Positions 7,899-17,876 are shown, counted from the stretch's first letter. The stretch: 64,000 bases of DNA from Alphaproteobacteria bacterium (GCA_019240125.1 JAFAYW010000294.1:1-64000); one strand, 5' to 3'. Translations and numbers: made by a program. The notes: generated by a model from the sequence alone, not told the origin.

Positions 7899-10633
7899 GC
7901 GATGCCGGCCAGCCCGTCGCGCGGCTGACCAATGTCACGCAGCGCTACGGCAAGATCGTCGCGCTTGATGGGGTCACGTTCGAAATTCCGCGGGGTTGCC
8001 TCGTCGGATTGATCGGGCCGGATGGTGTCGGCAAATCGACGCTGCTGGCGATCCTGGCCGGCGCCCGGCGCCTGCAGGCTGGCGCGGCCTCGGTCTTGGA
8101 TGGCGATATCGCGGATCGACGGCATCGCGCTGCTGTCTGTCCGCGCATCGCCTACATGCCGCAGGGTCTCGGCAGGAATCTGTATCCCGACCTCAGCATC
8201 CGCGAAAACATCGCCTTTTTCGGACGGCTGTTCGGCCACTCGGCCGCGGAGCGCGACGCGCGTATCGACGAGTTGCTCGATAGCACCGGGCTCGCGCCAT
8301 TCGCCAGCCGTCCGGCGCGGAAATTATCCGGCGGGATGCGGCAGAAGCTCGGCCTGTGCTGCTCCTTGATCCATGACCCCGACCTATTGATCCTCGACGA
8401 GCCGACCACCGGTGTCGATCCGTTGTCGCGCCGTCAGTTCTGGGAACTTATCGACCGCATTCGGGCGCGGCGCTCCGGGATCAGCGTCATTGTCGCGACC
8501 GCCTACATGGAGGAGGCCGAGCGCTTCGATTGGCTCGCGGCGATGTATGCTGGCCGGATAATCGCGACCGGATCGCCCGCCGAACTAAAGCTCGCGACGC
8601 ATCGTCCCAGCGTCGAGGAAGCGTTCATCGCCGTGTTGCCCGAGCCGGTGCGTGCTGGCCGGCGGACACTGATCGTGCCGCCGCGGTCGGGCACGGAAAA
8701 CGAAACCGTTATCGTGGCGCGCGATCTGACGCGGCTGTTTGGCAATTTCACCGCGGTCGACCACGTCAACTTCTCGATCGCGCGCGGCGAGATTTTCGGT
8801 TTTGTCGGCTCGAACGGGTGCGGCAAGACCACGACCATGAAGATGCTGACCGGCCTTCTGCCCGCCAGCGAGGGCGAGGCTCTGCTGTTCGGCCGCCCGC
8901 TCGACGCGCATGACCTCGGTGCGCGTAAGAAGGTCGGCTACATGTCGCAGGCTTTCTCGCTCTATACCGTGCTGACGGTGCGGCAGAACCTCGATCTGCA
9001 CGCCCGCCTGTTTCATCTGCCCCGGCAGATGGCCCGCCAACGCATCGCCGAGCTTGTCGAGCGTTTTGGATTGGGTGACCATTTCGACCATCGCGCGCAG
9101 GAGTTGCCGCTCGGTATTCGTCAGCGTCTGTCTCTCGCGGTCGCCATCGTGCATCAGCCCGAGATACTGATCCTCGACGAGCCCACCTCCGGTGTCGATC
9201 CGCTGGCGCGCGACGCATTCTGGTCGTTGTTGATCGACCTTTCGCGCAATGAGCATGTGACGATTTTCGTCTCCACCCACTTCATGAACGAGGCGCAGCG
9301 CTGCGACCGCATCTCGCTGATGGATTCCGGCAGGGTGCTCGCGACCGATACACCGGCCGGGCTGGTTGAGCGGCGAGGTACGGCGACGCTGGAAGATGCC
9401 TTTATCGCCTACCTTGAAGAAGCCGCTGGAGATCCCGCCCCGTCGCAGCGGCAACCAGCGCCGGCTCCTGTCGTCGCTAACGAAGCGCGGCATGAGCAAC
9501 CTGCGTCGGCATTCAGTCTCGCTCGCCTTGCCGCTTGTACGATCCGCGAAACCCTGGAGTTGCTGCGCGACCCGATCCGCCTCGGCTTTGCGGTTTTCGG
9601 CACGACATTTCTGATGCTCGTGCTCGGGTTCGGCATTTCCACCGACGTCAACAACCTGACCTTCGCCGTGCTCGACCACGATGGCACGCATGAGAGTCGG
9701 GCTTATCTGGAGGAACTGCGCGGTTCTTCCTATTTCGCCGAGAAACCGCCCGTCGCGGATTATGCCGCCCTCGAAGCGCGGCTCGCGGATGGCGAGATCG
9801 ACGCGGCAATCGAGATTCCGCCCGGTTTCGGCCGCGACATCGCTCGCGGACGCCCCGTCTCGGTAGCGGCCTGGGTCGACGGTGCGAGGCCCTTTGTCGC
9901 CCAGACCATCCGCGGCTACCTGCAAGGGATGCATCAGCTTTATCTGGAAGATCCCATCCTCACGACGACGCGCTCCAGTCGAGGCTCCCCCGCCATCGTG
10001 GAAGTGCGGCTGACGTACAATCAGAATTTCGAGAGCGTCAACGCGATGGTTCCAGCACAGATCGCGCTGCAGCTCGCATTGTTCCCGGCGATCCTGATGG
10101 CGCTTGCGATCGTGCGTGAAAAGGAACTCGGATCGATCACCAATCTGTATGTCACGCCCGTGACCCGGGTCGAATTCCTGCTGGGCAAGCAGGTGCCATA
10201 CATCGCGCTGGCTCTGGTGAATTTCGCCCTGATGATGCTGATGGCGCAGTTCGTGTTTGCAGTGCCGCTGAAGGGAAGCTTGCCGGTTCTGGTACTCGGC
10301 GCAGCCATCTACGTCACCGCGACCACCGCCTATGGCATGCTGATCTCGGCCTTCGCGCGTACCCAGATCGCGGCGCTGTTCGGCACGGCGATCATGACGA
10401 TGCTGCCCGCGACGATGTTCGCCGGCATGCTGGTGCCCGTGTCGTCGCTGACCGGAATGGCACGGGTGATGGGCCGGTTGTTCCCGATGTCGTATTTTCT
10501 GCCGGTCAGCGTCGGCGCCTTCACCAAGGGACTTGGCTTCTCCGATCTGGTTACGAATATCGGGGTGCTTTTCCTCTTCATTCCCGGGCTCACCCTGTTG
10601 AACCTGCTGCTGCTGCGAAAGCAGGAGCGATAA
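7895..10633 (+). CDS. rbbA: RbbA-like double-ATPase ABC transporter fused to an ABC2 permease
   Basis: The gene gives 912 residues when started at ATG 7895, which overlaps the adaptor stop as ATGA; the ORF track start at 7802 lies inside the adaptor gene. The length is close to that of E. coli RbbA/YhiH as I recall it. The first ABC domain has Walker [10 protein letters not shown] (about residue 42), signature LSGGMRQKL and Walker [15 protein letters not shown]. The second has GSNGCGKTT (about 305), a degenerate signature LPLGIRQRL and [14 protein letters not shown]. An ABC2-type membrane domain fills about 550-912. In E. coli RbbA binds ribosomes, but the operon context with an adaptor and a second permease indicates export. 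The uneven signatures suggest one weaker ATP site. Confidence 0.9.
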   Translation: MSDAGQPVARLTNVTQRYGKIVALDGVTFEIPRGCLVGLIGPDGVGKSTLLAILAGARRLQAGAASVLDGDIADRRHRAAVCPRIAYMPQGLGRNLYPDLSIRENIAFFGRLFGHSAAERDARIDELLDSTGLAPFASRPARKLSGGMRQKLGLCCSLIHDPDLLILDEPTTGVDPLSRRQFWELIDRIRARRSGISVIVATAYMEEAERFDWLAAMYAGRIIATGSPAELKLATHRPSVEEAFIAVLPEPVRAGRRTLIVPPRSGTENETVIVARDLTRLFGNFTAVDHVNFSIARGEIFGFVGSNGCGKTTTMKMLTGLLPASEGEALLFGRPLDAHDLGARKKVGYMSQAFSLYTVLTVRQNLDLHARLFHLPRQMARQRIAELVERFGLGDHFDHRAQELPLGIRQRLSLAVAIVHQPEILILDEPTSGVDPLARDAFWSLLIDLSRNEHVTIFVSTHFMNEAQRCDRISLMDSGRVLATDTPAGLVERRGTATLEDAFIAYLEEAAGDPAPSQRQPAPAPVVANEARHEQPASAFSLARLAACTIRETLELLRDPIRLGFAVFGTTFLMLVLGFGISTDVNNLTFAVLDHDGTHESRAYLEELRGSSYFAEKPPVADYAALEARLADGEIDAAIEIPPGFGRDIARGRPVSVAAWVDGARPFVAQTIRGYLQGMHQLYLEDPILTTTRSSRGSPAIVEVRLTYNQNFESVNAMVPAQIALQLALFPAILMALAIVREKELGSITNLYVTPVTRVEFLLGKQVPYIALALVNFALMMLMAQFVFAVPLKGSLPVLVLGAAIYVTATTAYGMLISAFARTQIAALFGTAIMTMLPATMFAGMLVPVSSLTGMARVMGRLFPMSYFLPVSVGAFTKGLGFSDLVTNIGVLFLFIPGLTLLNLLLLRKQER

Positions 10634-10634
10634 C

Positions 10635-11756
10635 GTGGCGGCCCTGGCGAACATCTTTTGGCTGGGTACAAAGGAATTGCGCAGCTTTCTGCGCGATTAC
10701 GTATTGCTGGGCCTTGTCATCTATTCGTTCTCGCTTGCCATCATCGCGCAATCGCAGAGCAGTTCGCAGGAGGTCCACAACGCCTCGGTCGCGATCGCCG
10801 ACGAGGACCATTCCGACCTGACCCGGCGGATCGCACAGGCGTTTTTGTCACCCTATTTCCAGAAGCCTCAGCTCATCGACGTGCGCGATATCGTCTCCGC
10901 GATGAATGCCGGCCGGTATACCTTTGTCATCGATATACCGCCCAACTTCACGCGCGATCTGCTCCGCGGACGGCAGCCCCGGATGCAGCTCGATGTCGAT
11001 GCTACGGCTATGGTGCAGGCCGGGCTCGGTGCAAGCTATGCCGGGCAGATCATCAACACCGAGATCACCGATTACCTGTCGCATACGGAAGCGAGCTCCG
11101 TCAGCCCGATCGATCTGATCGTGCGCATCGCGTTTAATCCCAATGTCGAGACAGCGTGGTTCAGCAGCATCATGGGCATCATCAACAGCATCACGATGCT
11201 GGCGATTGTCCTTGCCGGAGCCGCGGTGGTGCGCGAACGCGAACACGGCACGATGGATCATCTGCTGGTGATGCCGTTGACCCCGCTCGAGATCGCGATG
11301 TCGAAAATCTGGGCCAACAGCCTGGTTATTCTCATCGCCACCGGTTTGTCGCTTTACCTGACAGTTCGCGGCTTGCTGCACATCCCGATCGCCGGATCGA
11401 TCCCCCTGTTTCTCAGCGGCGTCGCGATATATCTGTTCTTCGCGACCGCCATCGGCATCTTCCTCGGAACAGTCGCGCGTTCCATGCCGCAGCTCGGGCT
11501 CCTCTATCTCCTCGTCTATGTACCGCTCGCGATGCTGTCGGGCAGCAATACACCCTTGGAAAGCATGCCGCCCTGGCTGGCGACGCTCCTGCAGGTCTCA
11601 CCGACCGTGCATTTTGTATCGTCTGCGCAGGCCATCCTCTATCGCGGCGCCGGCTTCTCCATGGTCTGGCCGAAATTCGCGATCGTGGCGATGATCGGAG
11701 GCGTCTTTCTCGGCCTGGCGCTGCTGCGCTTCCGCCGGGTTGCGGCGTCCGCGTGA
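10635..11756 (+). CDS. yhhJ: ABC2-type permease (YhhJ-like)
   Basis: This is a 373-residue inner-membrane permease. One N-terminal helix (about 20-40) is followed by a large periplasmic loop with IADEDHSDLTRRI. Five or so helices lie after residue 170, including the family motif REREHGTMDHLLVMPLTPLE. It starts with GTG one base after the stop of the rbbA-like gene, with AGGAG just upstream, so it is the third gene of the operon. It probably pairs with the permease half fused to the double ATPase to make a heterodimeric exporter. The substrate is unknown; drugs, polymers or lipids are all possible for this family. Confidence 0.9.
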   Translation: MAALANIFWLGTKELRSFLRDYVLLGLVIYSFSLAIIAQSQSSSQEVHNASVAIADEDHSDLTRRIAQAFLSPYFQKPQLIDVRDIVSAMNAGRYTFVIDIPPNFTRDLLRGRQPRMQLDVDATAMVQAGLGASYAGQIINTEITDYLSHTEASSVSPIDLIVRIAFNPNVETAWFSSIMGIINSITMLAIVLAGAAVVREREHGTMDHLLVMPLTPLEIAMSKIWANSLVILIATGLSLYLTVRGLLHIPIAGSIPLFLSGVAIYLFFATAIGIFLGTVARSMPQLGLLYLLVYVPLAMLSGSNTPLESMPPWLATLLQVSPTVHFVSSAQAILYRGAGFSMVWPKFAIVAMIGGVFLGLALLRFRRVAASA

Positions 11757-11817
11757 AATACGTCGCAATTTTCTGAGCTGTGCGTTCCTACCACGGCAAA
11801 CCCACCGCCGGGAGCCG

Positions 11818-12159
11818 CTAACGGCGTCCGCGCAGGCTGAGGATGAAACTGGCGAGATCACTGGCCTGCGCACTGCTTAGCGTCGGGTATGGCATGTTGC
11901 TGCGCGGATGGTAGGTCGTCAGAAAAGCCTGCAACGATGCGAAGCTCGCCGTCGGACGGTTTGCGATGTCGGCGAAGCTCGGCCCATAGCCGGGCACCAG
12001 GGGCGCCAGCTGGCCCGCAGCAACAATGTGGCATGCGTCGCAGGTGTGGAGAGCCATCTCGCGGCCGGCCTGCGGATTGGGTCGATATTGCTGGAGCTGA
12101 GCTGTTGCCGTTCCCGCCATCAGGATCAAGCCAAGAGGCAACCATCGGAAAAGGTGCAT
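11818..12159 (-). CDS. Small periplasmic c-type cytochrome
   Basis: The protein has 113 residues with a signal peptide (MHLFRWLPLGLILMAGTATA). The single haem site CDACH lies near residue 40, and a likely methionine ligand lies in SNMPYP near residue 88. The final helix runs ASDLASFILSL. This is a class I monohaem cytochrome c that should shuttle electrons in the periplasm. It stands alone and converges on the ABC permease gene. No oxidase or dehydrogenase partner is adjacent, so its redox partner is unknown. Confidence 0.88.
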   Translation of the reverse strand: MHLFRWLPLGLILMAGTATAQLQQYRPNPQAGREMALHTCDACHIVAAGQLAPLVPGYGPSFADIANRPTASFASLQAFLTTYHPRSNMPYPTLSSAQASDLASFILSLRGRR

Positions 12160-12456
12160 CGCTAATCCCCACTATTACCAGGCAAACTTGCGAGGTGTTT
12201 ACCTCGCGCGCAATCGCTAAAACGGGTTGGCGCCATCGCCTGCCGTGAGCGATATCTCGCCAGGTGCGCCTGCGATGCGGCCATTTCGGCGCGCCGGTAA
12301 ACTGCGCGATCCAGGGATGTGCGATCTGGAGGCAGCAACCGCCTCAAAGCCGAATTCATCGGATGAGACACTTGAATGGCAAGGCGTATTGCATCAAAGA
12401 CCTTGGGCGAAGGGAATGACGTCGAAGCCGCTGCCAAGCCCGGGAATATCTGGCCG

Positions 12457-12858
12457 ATGACGAGACTCACGCTGCGTATCGATTTCGACCAGGGCCGTGC
12501 CGTGGGGCCGGGCAAGATCAAACTGCTCGAATGGGTCGATGCGCTCGGGTCGATTTCGGCGGCTGGCCGCAAGATGGGCATGTCGTATCGCCGGGCCTGG
12601 CTGCTCGTCGACAGCCTTAACCGATGCTTTCGGGAGCCGCTGGTCGCCTCGCACACCGGCGGCGCCAATGGTGGCGGCGCGGCGCTGACTCCCGCCGGGG
12701 TGGCCGTTGTGCGCCACTACCGCGCGGTTGAGGCGGCAGCACAGGCGGCAGGTGCATCGCATATCGACGCGCTGACCCAGGCATTGGCGGAGCGCTCGCC
12801 AGAAAGCCCGGATACCGTCGAGAAGTCGGTGCATCCGCCGCCGCTCAGCGTCAGGTAA
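12457..12858 (+). CDS. ModE-like winged-helix regulator (N-terminal domain only)
   Basis: This protein has 133 residues. The sequence GPGKIKLLEWVDALGSISAAGRKMGMSYRRAW gives the LysR-like winged helix of molybdate regulator ModE, with FREPLVASHTGG in the wing. The C-terminal molbindin domains that sense molybdate are missing, as in the short ModE-like family. The ORF track start at 12376 adds 27 residues without family character; ATG 12457 begins the conserved part, although its ribosome site is weak. A BisC/TorA-type molybdoenzyme is encoded at 45.4 kb, but a regulatory link is only a guess. The 297 bases between this start and the cytochrome gene hold nothing else that I can support. Confidence 0.75.
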   Translation: MTRLTLRIDFDQGRAVGPGKIKLLEWVDALGSISAAGRKMGMSYRRAWLLVDSLNRCFREPLVASHTGGANGGGAALTPAGVAVVRHYRAVEAAAQAAGASHIDALTQALAERSPESPDTVEKSVHPPPLSVR

Positions 12859-12859
12859 T

Positions 12860-12894
12860 ATCCCCGCCGGAATGTCTCGGTCGCAGCCGGGGAT
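12860..12894. terminator. Terminator-like inverted repeat between convergent genes
   Basis: ATCCCCG (12860-12866) and CGGGGAT (12888-12894) form a 7-bp stem just after the ModE-like stop and before the antiporter stop on the other strand. There is no T-run, so the call is tentative. Confidence 0.35.
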
Positions 12895-12907
12895 CGCAGC
12901 GAGTGGC

Positions 12908-15406
12908 TTATGCGGAGGCGGCCGCCGCTGCGCCGCCGGTGGCCCGTATTGCCGCTATCTGCTCGATTTCGGCTTTGGCGTCGGGATATTTGACCAGGAA
13001 GCCGTCGAAATCCGCCGCCGATAGGACCAGAGCGCGTCCATACCCCAGTGACACCACATCGGCCTGTCGGGGACGATGCGTCAGGAGTGCCATCTCGCCG
13101 ACAAACTCGCCGCTGCCGATGCGAACCCGCTCGCTCGGCAACCGCACTTCGACCGCTCCGGATGAAATGAAATACATTCCCTTGCCGCGCTCGCCTTTGC
13201 GGATGAGGACTTCGTCCGGCAACAACAGACGGGGTTGAAACAGACGCACAAGGGCGGCGAGCTGGGCCACGTCCAAGCCGGCAAACATCTCGAATGAGCC
13301 GATCAGCTCTTTGGGATCCAGACCAAGATCGAGAAAACCGGGTCCGGCGACATGAAGGCGGGTTTCTTCGTGCTCGCGTTCCAGATCGTCGAGCAGCTCG
13401 CCGCCGATCAAGCCTTCCTCGAACAGGTTGCGATAGCGCGACGCCAGCAGTCTAAATCCCACCTGTTGCAGGAAGCGGCGTTCCAACTCGCTCGCGTGAC
13501 TGGGATATTGCAGGCGCAGGGCATCAAGGGACCTGACGGTTGCCTCGGCGCGCTCCAGCACCACCTTGCCGAGTTGCTCCGCGACCTGATCGCCCAGCAA
13601 CGCCGACAGGCGCGTCTGTACGAAGGCGGCAAGTTCCTCCAGAGCCAGGCGGCGCAGAAGGAGAGTCTCGAAACGGATCGATAATTCGCGCTGCAGAGGA
13701 GCATCGATGTGCATGGTCCGATGCAGGAAATGGGCGATCCGGAATGCCCGCGAAAAGCCGAGCAATGCCTGCGCTGCCTGTTCATAGGCGATCAGGCCCT
13801 CGGTCCGCGCGGCGTCCAGGATGACATTCGTGTTGCTGAGAAGCCGCTCGACCGCCGTCGCGGAAACCGTGTTTTGTTCGTGATGGTCGAGGATGATGCG
13901 CTGTTCCTGGTTTGCCAGGGCGATGAGTCCGATATCGAGTCGATCCTCATCCGAAATGGCCTGTTCAAACCCAGCTCCCGCTTGCAACGCTTCGATGCGC
14001 CGCTCGATACCGTGGCTGGCGGCTCGGACGGCGGTTGGAGCGACCTGATATGTCCGCGCCGTATCCCGGATCACGTCGTTCACCTCCGCGAGCGACAAGG
14101 CCAGCACCTTGTCGCGCACCGCCTGGTTCAGCGGCGATAAGCGGTTCAGCTGGAGGATGCGCATGACCGGCCGCAATGTCAGGCCGTTCACCAGCAGCGT
14201 GAACAGAACGAACCCGGTTGCCATCACGGCAACGAAGTCCTTGCTGGCCGAGTCGATGTCGGGGTTCTCGGTAACCGACAGCGCCAGCGCCAGGGTGAGT
14301 GCGCCGCGCAGGCCGCCCCAGGTGATCGCTAGTTTGTAGGCGCCGCTGACCTTCTGGCTCAGTCGCAGCCTGCTCAGGATCGGCAATACGCCAAACAACA
14401 CGGCGGCGCGCGCGGCAAACGCCGCCACGAGCGCTACCGGTAACAATAACAGGTCGCGTGCTTCCACCCCGTGAAGCAGCTTTGGGACAAGCGTGGAGGC
14501 GATCACGAAGATCAGCGAGCTTGCCCAGAATCCCGTCTGCTCCCACACCCGCTCAAGGTAGCGCCAGCTCGCCGGGCGCATCCGCACTCGGGCACGCGCG
14601 CCGCCGATCAACCCGGCACTCGCCACCGCCACGACGCCGGAGACGTCGAATACATCGTCGCCCACCAGATACACGATGTAGGCCATCGCGACCGACAGGG
14701 TGACTTCGGCCATGCGCGAGCCTCGGAGCAGCGGCAGGATGGCGCCGAACAGGTAGCCGGCCACGCCACCGACAAACAGGCCTCCAAGAAACGAGACGAA
14801 GAAATGCGAGATGCCGTCGGCAAGGCTTGGATGTGTGGTGCCGATCAGCATCTCCAGCAGCATCGAGAACAAGACGATCGCCGCCGCGTCGTTGAGGAGG
14901 CTTTCACCCTCCAGCAGCCGCGTGAGGCGGGGCGGTGCCCCTAGATCATGAAAAATCGCAATCACCGCCGCCGGATCGGTCGTCGCGACGATCGCGCCAA
15001 GGATCAGCGCGAGGATCAGCGGCACGCCAAACAGAGACAGGCTGAACCCGATCGCCGCCGCCGCCGCAAACACCGCAAGCACCGCGAGAGTAAGGATCGG
15101 CGCCGCATCCCGAGCGATTTCGCGCAAGTCAATCGTCAGCGCCGCATGGAAAAGCAAGATCGGCAGGAATATGACGAGAAACACCGATGCGCTGATCGGT
15201 AACTCGACAATGGGCCTCACCACATCGTCAAAAACATTGGTAAAGGTGGTGTAAAGCAAGAACGACGATATTGCTCCGACCGTCACGCCAACAACAGCGA
15301 GCAACACGCTGTACGGCAGATGCAACCGCACTGCCATTGGTTGAATCAGGCTGATCAGCAGAAGAAAGCCCGCGATTACGAGCGTAATACTGGCGATGCT
15401 GCTCAA
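12908..15406 (-). CDS. CPA1 Na+/H+ antiporter with C-terminal cyclic-nucleotide-binding domain
   Basis: This 832-residue protein has a CPA1/NhaP-type membrane domain of about 12 helices over the first 415 residues. TTDPAAVIAIFHDLG and EGESLLNDAAAIVLF carry the conserved Asp and Asn-Asp ion-binding residues. A long helical linker leads to a cNMP-binding domain at about 705-820, with the phosphate-binding-type segment GEFVGEMALLTHRPRQADV. It should exchange Na+ or K+ for protons at the inner membrane under control of cAMP or cGMP. The start is a TTG at 15406 with a strong AAGGGGA site; the first internal ATG would delete the first helix. The nearby CHASE2 adenylate cyclase could supply the ligand. 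Confidence 0.9.
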   Translation of the reverse strand: MSSIASITLVIAGFLLLISLIQPMAVRLHLPYSVLLAVVGVTVGAISSFLLYTTFTNVFDDVVRPIVELPISASVFLVIFLPILLFHAALTIDLREIARDAAPILTLAVLAVFAAAAAIGFSLSLFGVPLILALILGAIVATTDPAAVIAIFHDLGAPPRLTRLLEGESLLNDAAAIVLFSMLLEMLIGTTHPSLADGISHFFVSFLGGLFVGGVAGYLFGAILPLLRGSRMAEVTLSVAMAYIVYLVGDDVFDVSGVVAVASAGLIGGARARVRMRPASWRYLERVWEQTGFWASSLIFVIASTLVPKLLHGVEARDLLLLPVALVAAFAARAAVLFGVLPILSRLRLSQKVSGAYKLAITWGGLRGALTLALALSVTENPDIDSASKDFVAVMATGFVLFTLLVNGLTLRPVMRILQLNRLSPLNQAVRDKVLALSLAEVNDVIRDTARTYQVAPTAVRAASHGIERRIEALQAGAGFEQAISDEDRLDIGLIALANQEQRIILDHHEQNTVSATAVERLLSNTNVILDAARTEGLIAYEQAAQALLGFSRAFRIAHFLHRTMHIDAPLQRELSIRFETLLLRRLALEELAAFVQTRLSALLGDQVAEQLGKVVLERAEATVRSLDALRLQYPSHASELERRFLQQVGFRLLASRYRNLFEEGLIGGELLDDLEREHEETRLHVAGPGFLDLGLDPKELIGSFEMFAGLDVAQLAALVRLFQPRLLLPDEVLIRKGERGKGMYFISSGAVEVRLPSERVRIGSGEFVGEMALLTHRPRQADVVSLGYGRALVLSAADFDGFLVKYPDAKAEIEQIAAIRATGGAAAAASA

Positions 15407-15749
15407 GATTTCCCCTTCTGACTTAGGTCAGGTTGAATTGCGACAGGCGCCGCCGGCTCAGCCCAAGAACATGGGAAATATCTGAATCCCCTTAAGATAC
15501 GATTGATCGGCCTGCTAAGGGCACCATCATCCCACGCGTGTGTTTGTCGGATAGAAGGTGATGGCTTTGACGTGAATCGTAAGCCTCACCTTCGTGTAGC
15601 CCGAGGTCATCTTTGATTTCGCCGCGCTCGCCGGCGTGGGGTGCTCGGACCATCCCGAGTTCATTTCGGCGGTTGCTTGCCCCGTTAAGCGGGGATCGCG
15701 CCGCCCGTCGCCGCGCGGGCCAATCAGCTACTGGTCGCCTGCCCGATGC
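15407..15749. other. Intergenic region with a bulged hairpin
   Basis: I see no gene here. AAGGTGATGGCTT (15555-15567) and AAGCCTCACCTT (15581-15592) form a 12-bp stem with one bulged base and a 13-base loop. It lies downstream of gspK and upstream of the antiporter on the same strand. It could end the gsp transcript or sit in the antiporter leader. A smaller CCCTTA/TAAGGG pair lies nearby. Confidence 0.5.
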
Positions 15750-16619
15750 TCACTGCCACGGCTCGACGCCGTCGTTCCAGGCCATCACGGAGTATCCGGA
15801 CGCGTCGATATGCACGACAGCCGTTCGAGTAATGTCGGCATTGCCGGGACCTTGCGCGACGGCATGGATCCTGATGGTGCGGCCATCGTCGCCTTGCGCC
15901 TGTGTCGCCGCAGAATCCGGGCCGCCTTGCTGCAACAGTGCCAATGCCTTGACGACGAGCGGGTCGGCGCTGGCCGAATCGGGTATGGCGGGACCAAACA
16001 GCGTCAGATGAGGCCGCATCGCCGCCGCCAAAGCCGGTGTCATGCCCCGCACGCGTGAGAGTTCGCTCATGCTCTCGAAGGGTGAATGCGGCGGGTAGTC
16101 CGAGACCTCGCCAGCGGCCACCTGATTTGCCAATGTCGTTTCCGCCCCTGGTCCAAGTGGCAATCCGACCCAATCGGCGATGGCGGCAGCGATGTTTGCC
16201 GATATTTGAGGATCGGTGCCGAGGACGCGCAGAAGCGCGGCGACGAGCAGGGGGGAGGCCAGGTTAGGGTTGATGCGGTCAGCTTCATTTTCGAGAACGA
16301 CCGTGACCCTGCTGCCGCCGATATCGACTTCCTGCCGCGCTCCGAACGGTGACTGGGCATCCGACCCGGTGCCCAGCAGGCTGAAAACCGACTGGTAGAT
16401 GGCGCCGTCCGCGGCCTCGCGTGCCGCCGCGTTGCTGGCGATATTGCCGGCAATGCGGATTTCGGTGCTGCCGCTCGCCGTCAGATGTGCGATCAGGAAT
16501 GAGATCAGCACGAGGGTCCACAACACGATCAGCAGCGCAAATCCGCGCTGTCGCGGCGTTGCCGCGGCGGCCGGGAAGTGCCCCGTTGCCCGGCGGAACC
16601 AGCCTGCGGGCGGCGTCAT
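15750..16619 (-). CDS. gspK: Type II secretion minor pseudopilin GspK
   Basis: The protein has 289 residues. A pseudopilin leader ends RQRG and is followed by the hydrophobic FALLIVLWTLVLISFLIAHL. The mature protein has the GspK features: the N-terminal helix lacks the Glu5 typical of other pseudopilins, and the large globular domain contains ADGAIYQSVFSLLG and a helix-hairpin-like SMSELSRVRGMTP. GspK caps the pseudopilus tip with GspI and GspJ. I chose ATG 16619; a TTG at 16652 overlapping the upstream stop is the alternative. It is the last gene of the left gsp operon. Confidence 0.87.
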   Translation of the reverse strand: MTPPAGWFRRATGHFPAAAATPRQRGFALLIVLWTLVLISFLIAHLTASGSTEIRIAGNIASNAAAREAADGAIYQSVFSLLGTGSDAQSPFGARQEVDIGGSRVTVVLENEADRINPNLASPLLVAALLRVLGTDPQISANIAAAIADWVGLPLGPGAETTLANQVAAGEVSDYPPHSPFESMSELSRVRGMTPALAAAMRPHLTLFGPAIPDSASADPLVVKALALLQQGGPDSAATQAQGDDGRTIRIHAVAQGPGNADITRTAVVHIDASGYSVMAWNDGVEPWQ

Positions 16620-16641
16620 GGTTGCCGGAACCGCTGTTCCA

Positions 16642-17169
16642 TCAGTGTCCAAGCGGCCGCAACGGCGACAAGGGCGCGGTATGCCCCGTGCGAGCGCCGC
16701 CCGTGGTTGGCATCATCGGCTGCGGCGCATCGATCGTGGGGTCCGGCAGGTTCTCAGGTCCCAGGGGCGCCGGCTTCAAGAGATCGCGCCCGGGGCGCGG
16801 CTCCAGCGTTCGGATGCCGCCGGGTCCGCTGACCGACACCGCCATTGCGGAGATGCTGTCGAGCCGCCAGCCGTTCAGGGTGTCGCCCTCGCTGCGCACT
16901 ACCGCCTTGCCGTCCGGCACCGCGAAAATCGCCAGCCGATGGTTCGGCGCCACGACGATACCTGACAGCCGCGCTTCCGTCTGCTCCGGGGCGGTCGAGG
17001 CGGCGTCGGCAGGGCGGCCACTATTCGCCTCCGCCCGCGAATCGGATGCGGTCATCTGGCCACCCAGCGCCAGGATAATGGCAAAGACCGCCGGGGATTT
17101 GCGGTAAGTGATGCGTCGACATGCACTCGACCGCCGCCATACGCGCGCACCGAACCGACCAGAACTCAA
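16642..17169 (-). CDS. GspC/GspN-like secretion protein (HR-type domain), copy 1
   Basis: This protein of 175 residues has a basic N-terminus and one hydrophobic helix (SPAVFAIILALGG), then an Ala/Pro-rich linker. A compact domain of about 65 residues follows, containing LSGIVVAPNHRLAIFAV, NGWRLDSI and SGPGGIRTLEP. The domain resembles the homology region of GspC, which contacts the secretin, and is clearly paralogous to the protein at 31323-31901. There is no PDZ or second coiled-coil domain. The TTG start at 17169 follows GAGGA by 10 bases and gives the full membrane anchor. It sits between gspJ and gspK. A GspN-type label is also possible. Confidence 0.65.
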   Translation of the reverse strand: MSSGRFGARVWRRSSACRRITYRKSPAVFAIILALGGQMTASDSRAEANSGRPADAASTAPEQTEARLSGIVVAPNHRLAIFAVPDGKAVVRSEGDTLNGWRLDSISAMAVSVSGPGGIRTLEPRPGRDLLKPAPLGPENLPDPTIDAPQPMMPTTGGARTGHTAPLSPLRPLGH

Positions 17170-17267
17170 GGGGGGACAATCCTCAGACGATAGTTGCCGC
17201 TGCGTCGAAGCGGGGCCAGCGCGGCAACGGTTGACTTAGTTCCGGCCCCGGTCATCGGCTGCGGCAA

Positions 17268-17876
17268 TCAAAGGCGCGGTGAGATTATCAGATCGGGCCA
17301 GCGCCTGGCCTCGGCGGTGGCGTAAGTTTCTCGCACGCGAATCAGTTCGGGCAGCTCAGGGCCGTTCCATCGCGCCAGCCAGGTTGCCGACGCATTCGGG
17401 GCGATGCGGCCCCAATAGGCGAACTCAAGGTGGCTGACGCCGGGAGTCAGCGGCGTCACGGTGGGCGTCGGCTCGGGACCGGTCGCACCGTGCACGTGCG
17501 GTACCCACGAAATCACCACTTGGCCGCCGCGCAACAGGATCGTCATGTCGGCCAACCGCCCCGACCCGAGACCGGTCGACAGCCATCCGGTCAGGGTCAG
17601 GCTATCTGCCTCGCCTTTGAACCCGAGCGATTCCCCAGCACCAAGCGCGGCCGGCTGCGCCGGTATGGTCGTTAGAATGCTGCGGAGAACGCGGGTGCCG
17701 GCATCGAGGTCCGCGGTGTCAGCGATGCGACGGGATTGCCGGTCCCAGAACTGCAAGCCGGTGCGGACGCCTTGCACCAGCGCCAGGAACAGGAAGCTCA
17801 GCACCGTGAGCGCGACCAGCATTTCGAGCAGGGTGAACCCGCGCTGGCGCTGTCCGGATGACGGGCACGCGGTCAT
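17268..17876 (-). CDS. gspJ: Type II secretion minor pseudopilin GspJ
   Basis: The protein has 202 residues. The prepilin signature QRQRG/FTLLEMLVALTVLSF includes Glu5 after the cleavage site. RIADTADLDAGTRVLRSIL and the late FAYWGRIAPNASATWLARW fit the GspJ family. It forms the pseudopilus tip complex with GspI and GspK after processing by a prepilin peptidase. ATG 17876 overlaps the gspI stop as ATGA, showing translational coupling; the 58 extra codons in the ORF track lie within gspI. Confidence 0.87.
   Translation of the reverse strand: MTACPSSGQRQRGFTLLEMLVALTVLSFLFLALVQGVRTGLQFWDRQSRRIADTADLDAGTRVLRSILTTIPAQPAALGAGESLGFKGEADSLTLTGWLSTGLGSGRLADMTILLRGGQVVISWVPHVHGATGPEPTPTVTPLTPGVSHLEFAYWGRIAPNASATWLARWNGPELPELIRVRETYATAEARRWPDLIISPRL

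Noticed and set aside
8585-10654. 689-codon ORF antisense to the RbbA-like gene
   Set aside because: It is a GC-rich shadow frame; the plus strand encodes complete ABC motifs throughout, while this frame has His/Arg/Gln-rich sequence without domains.
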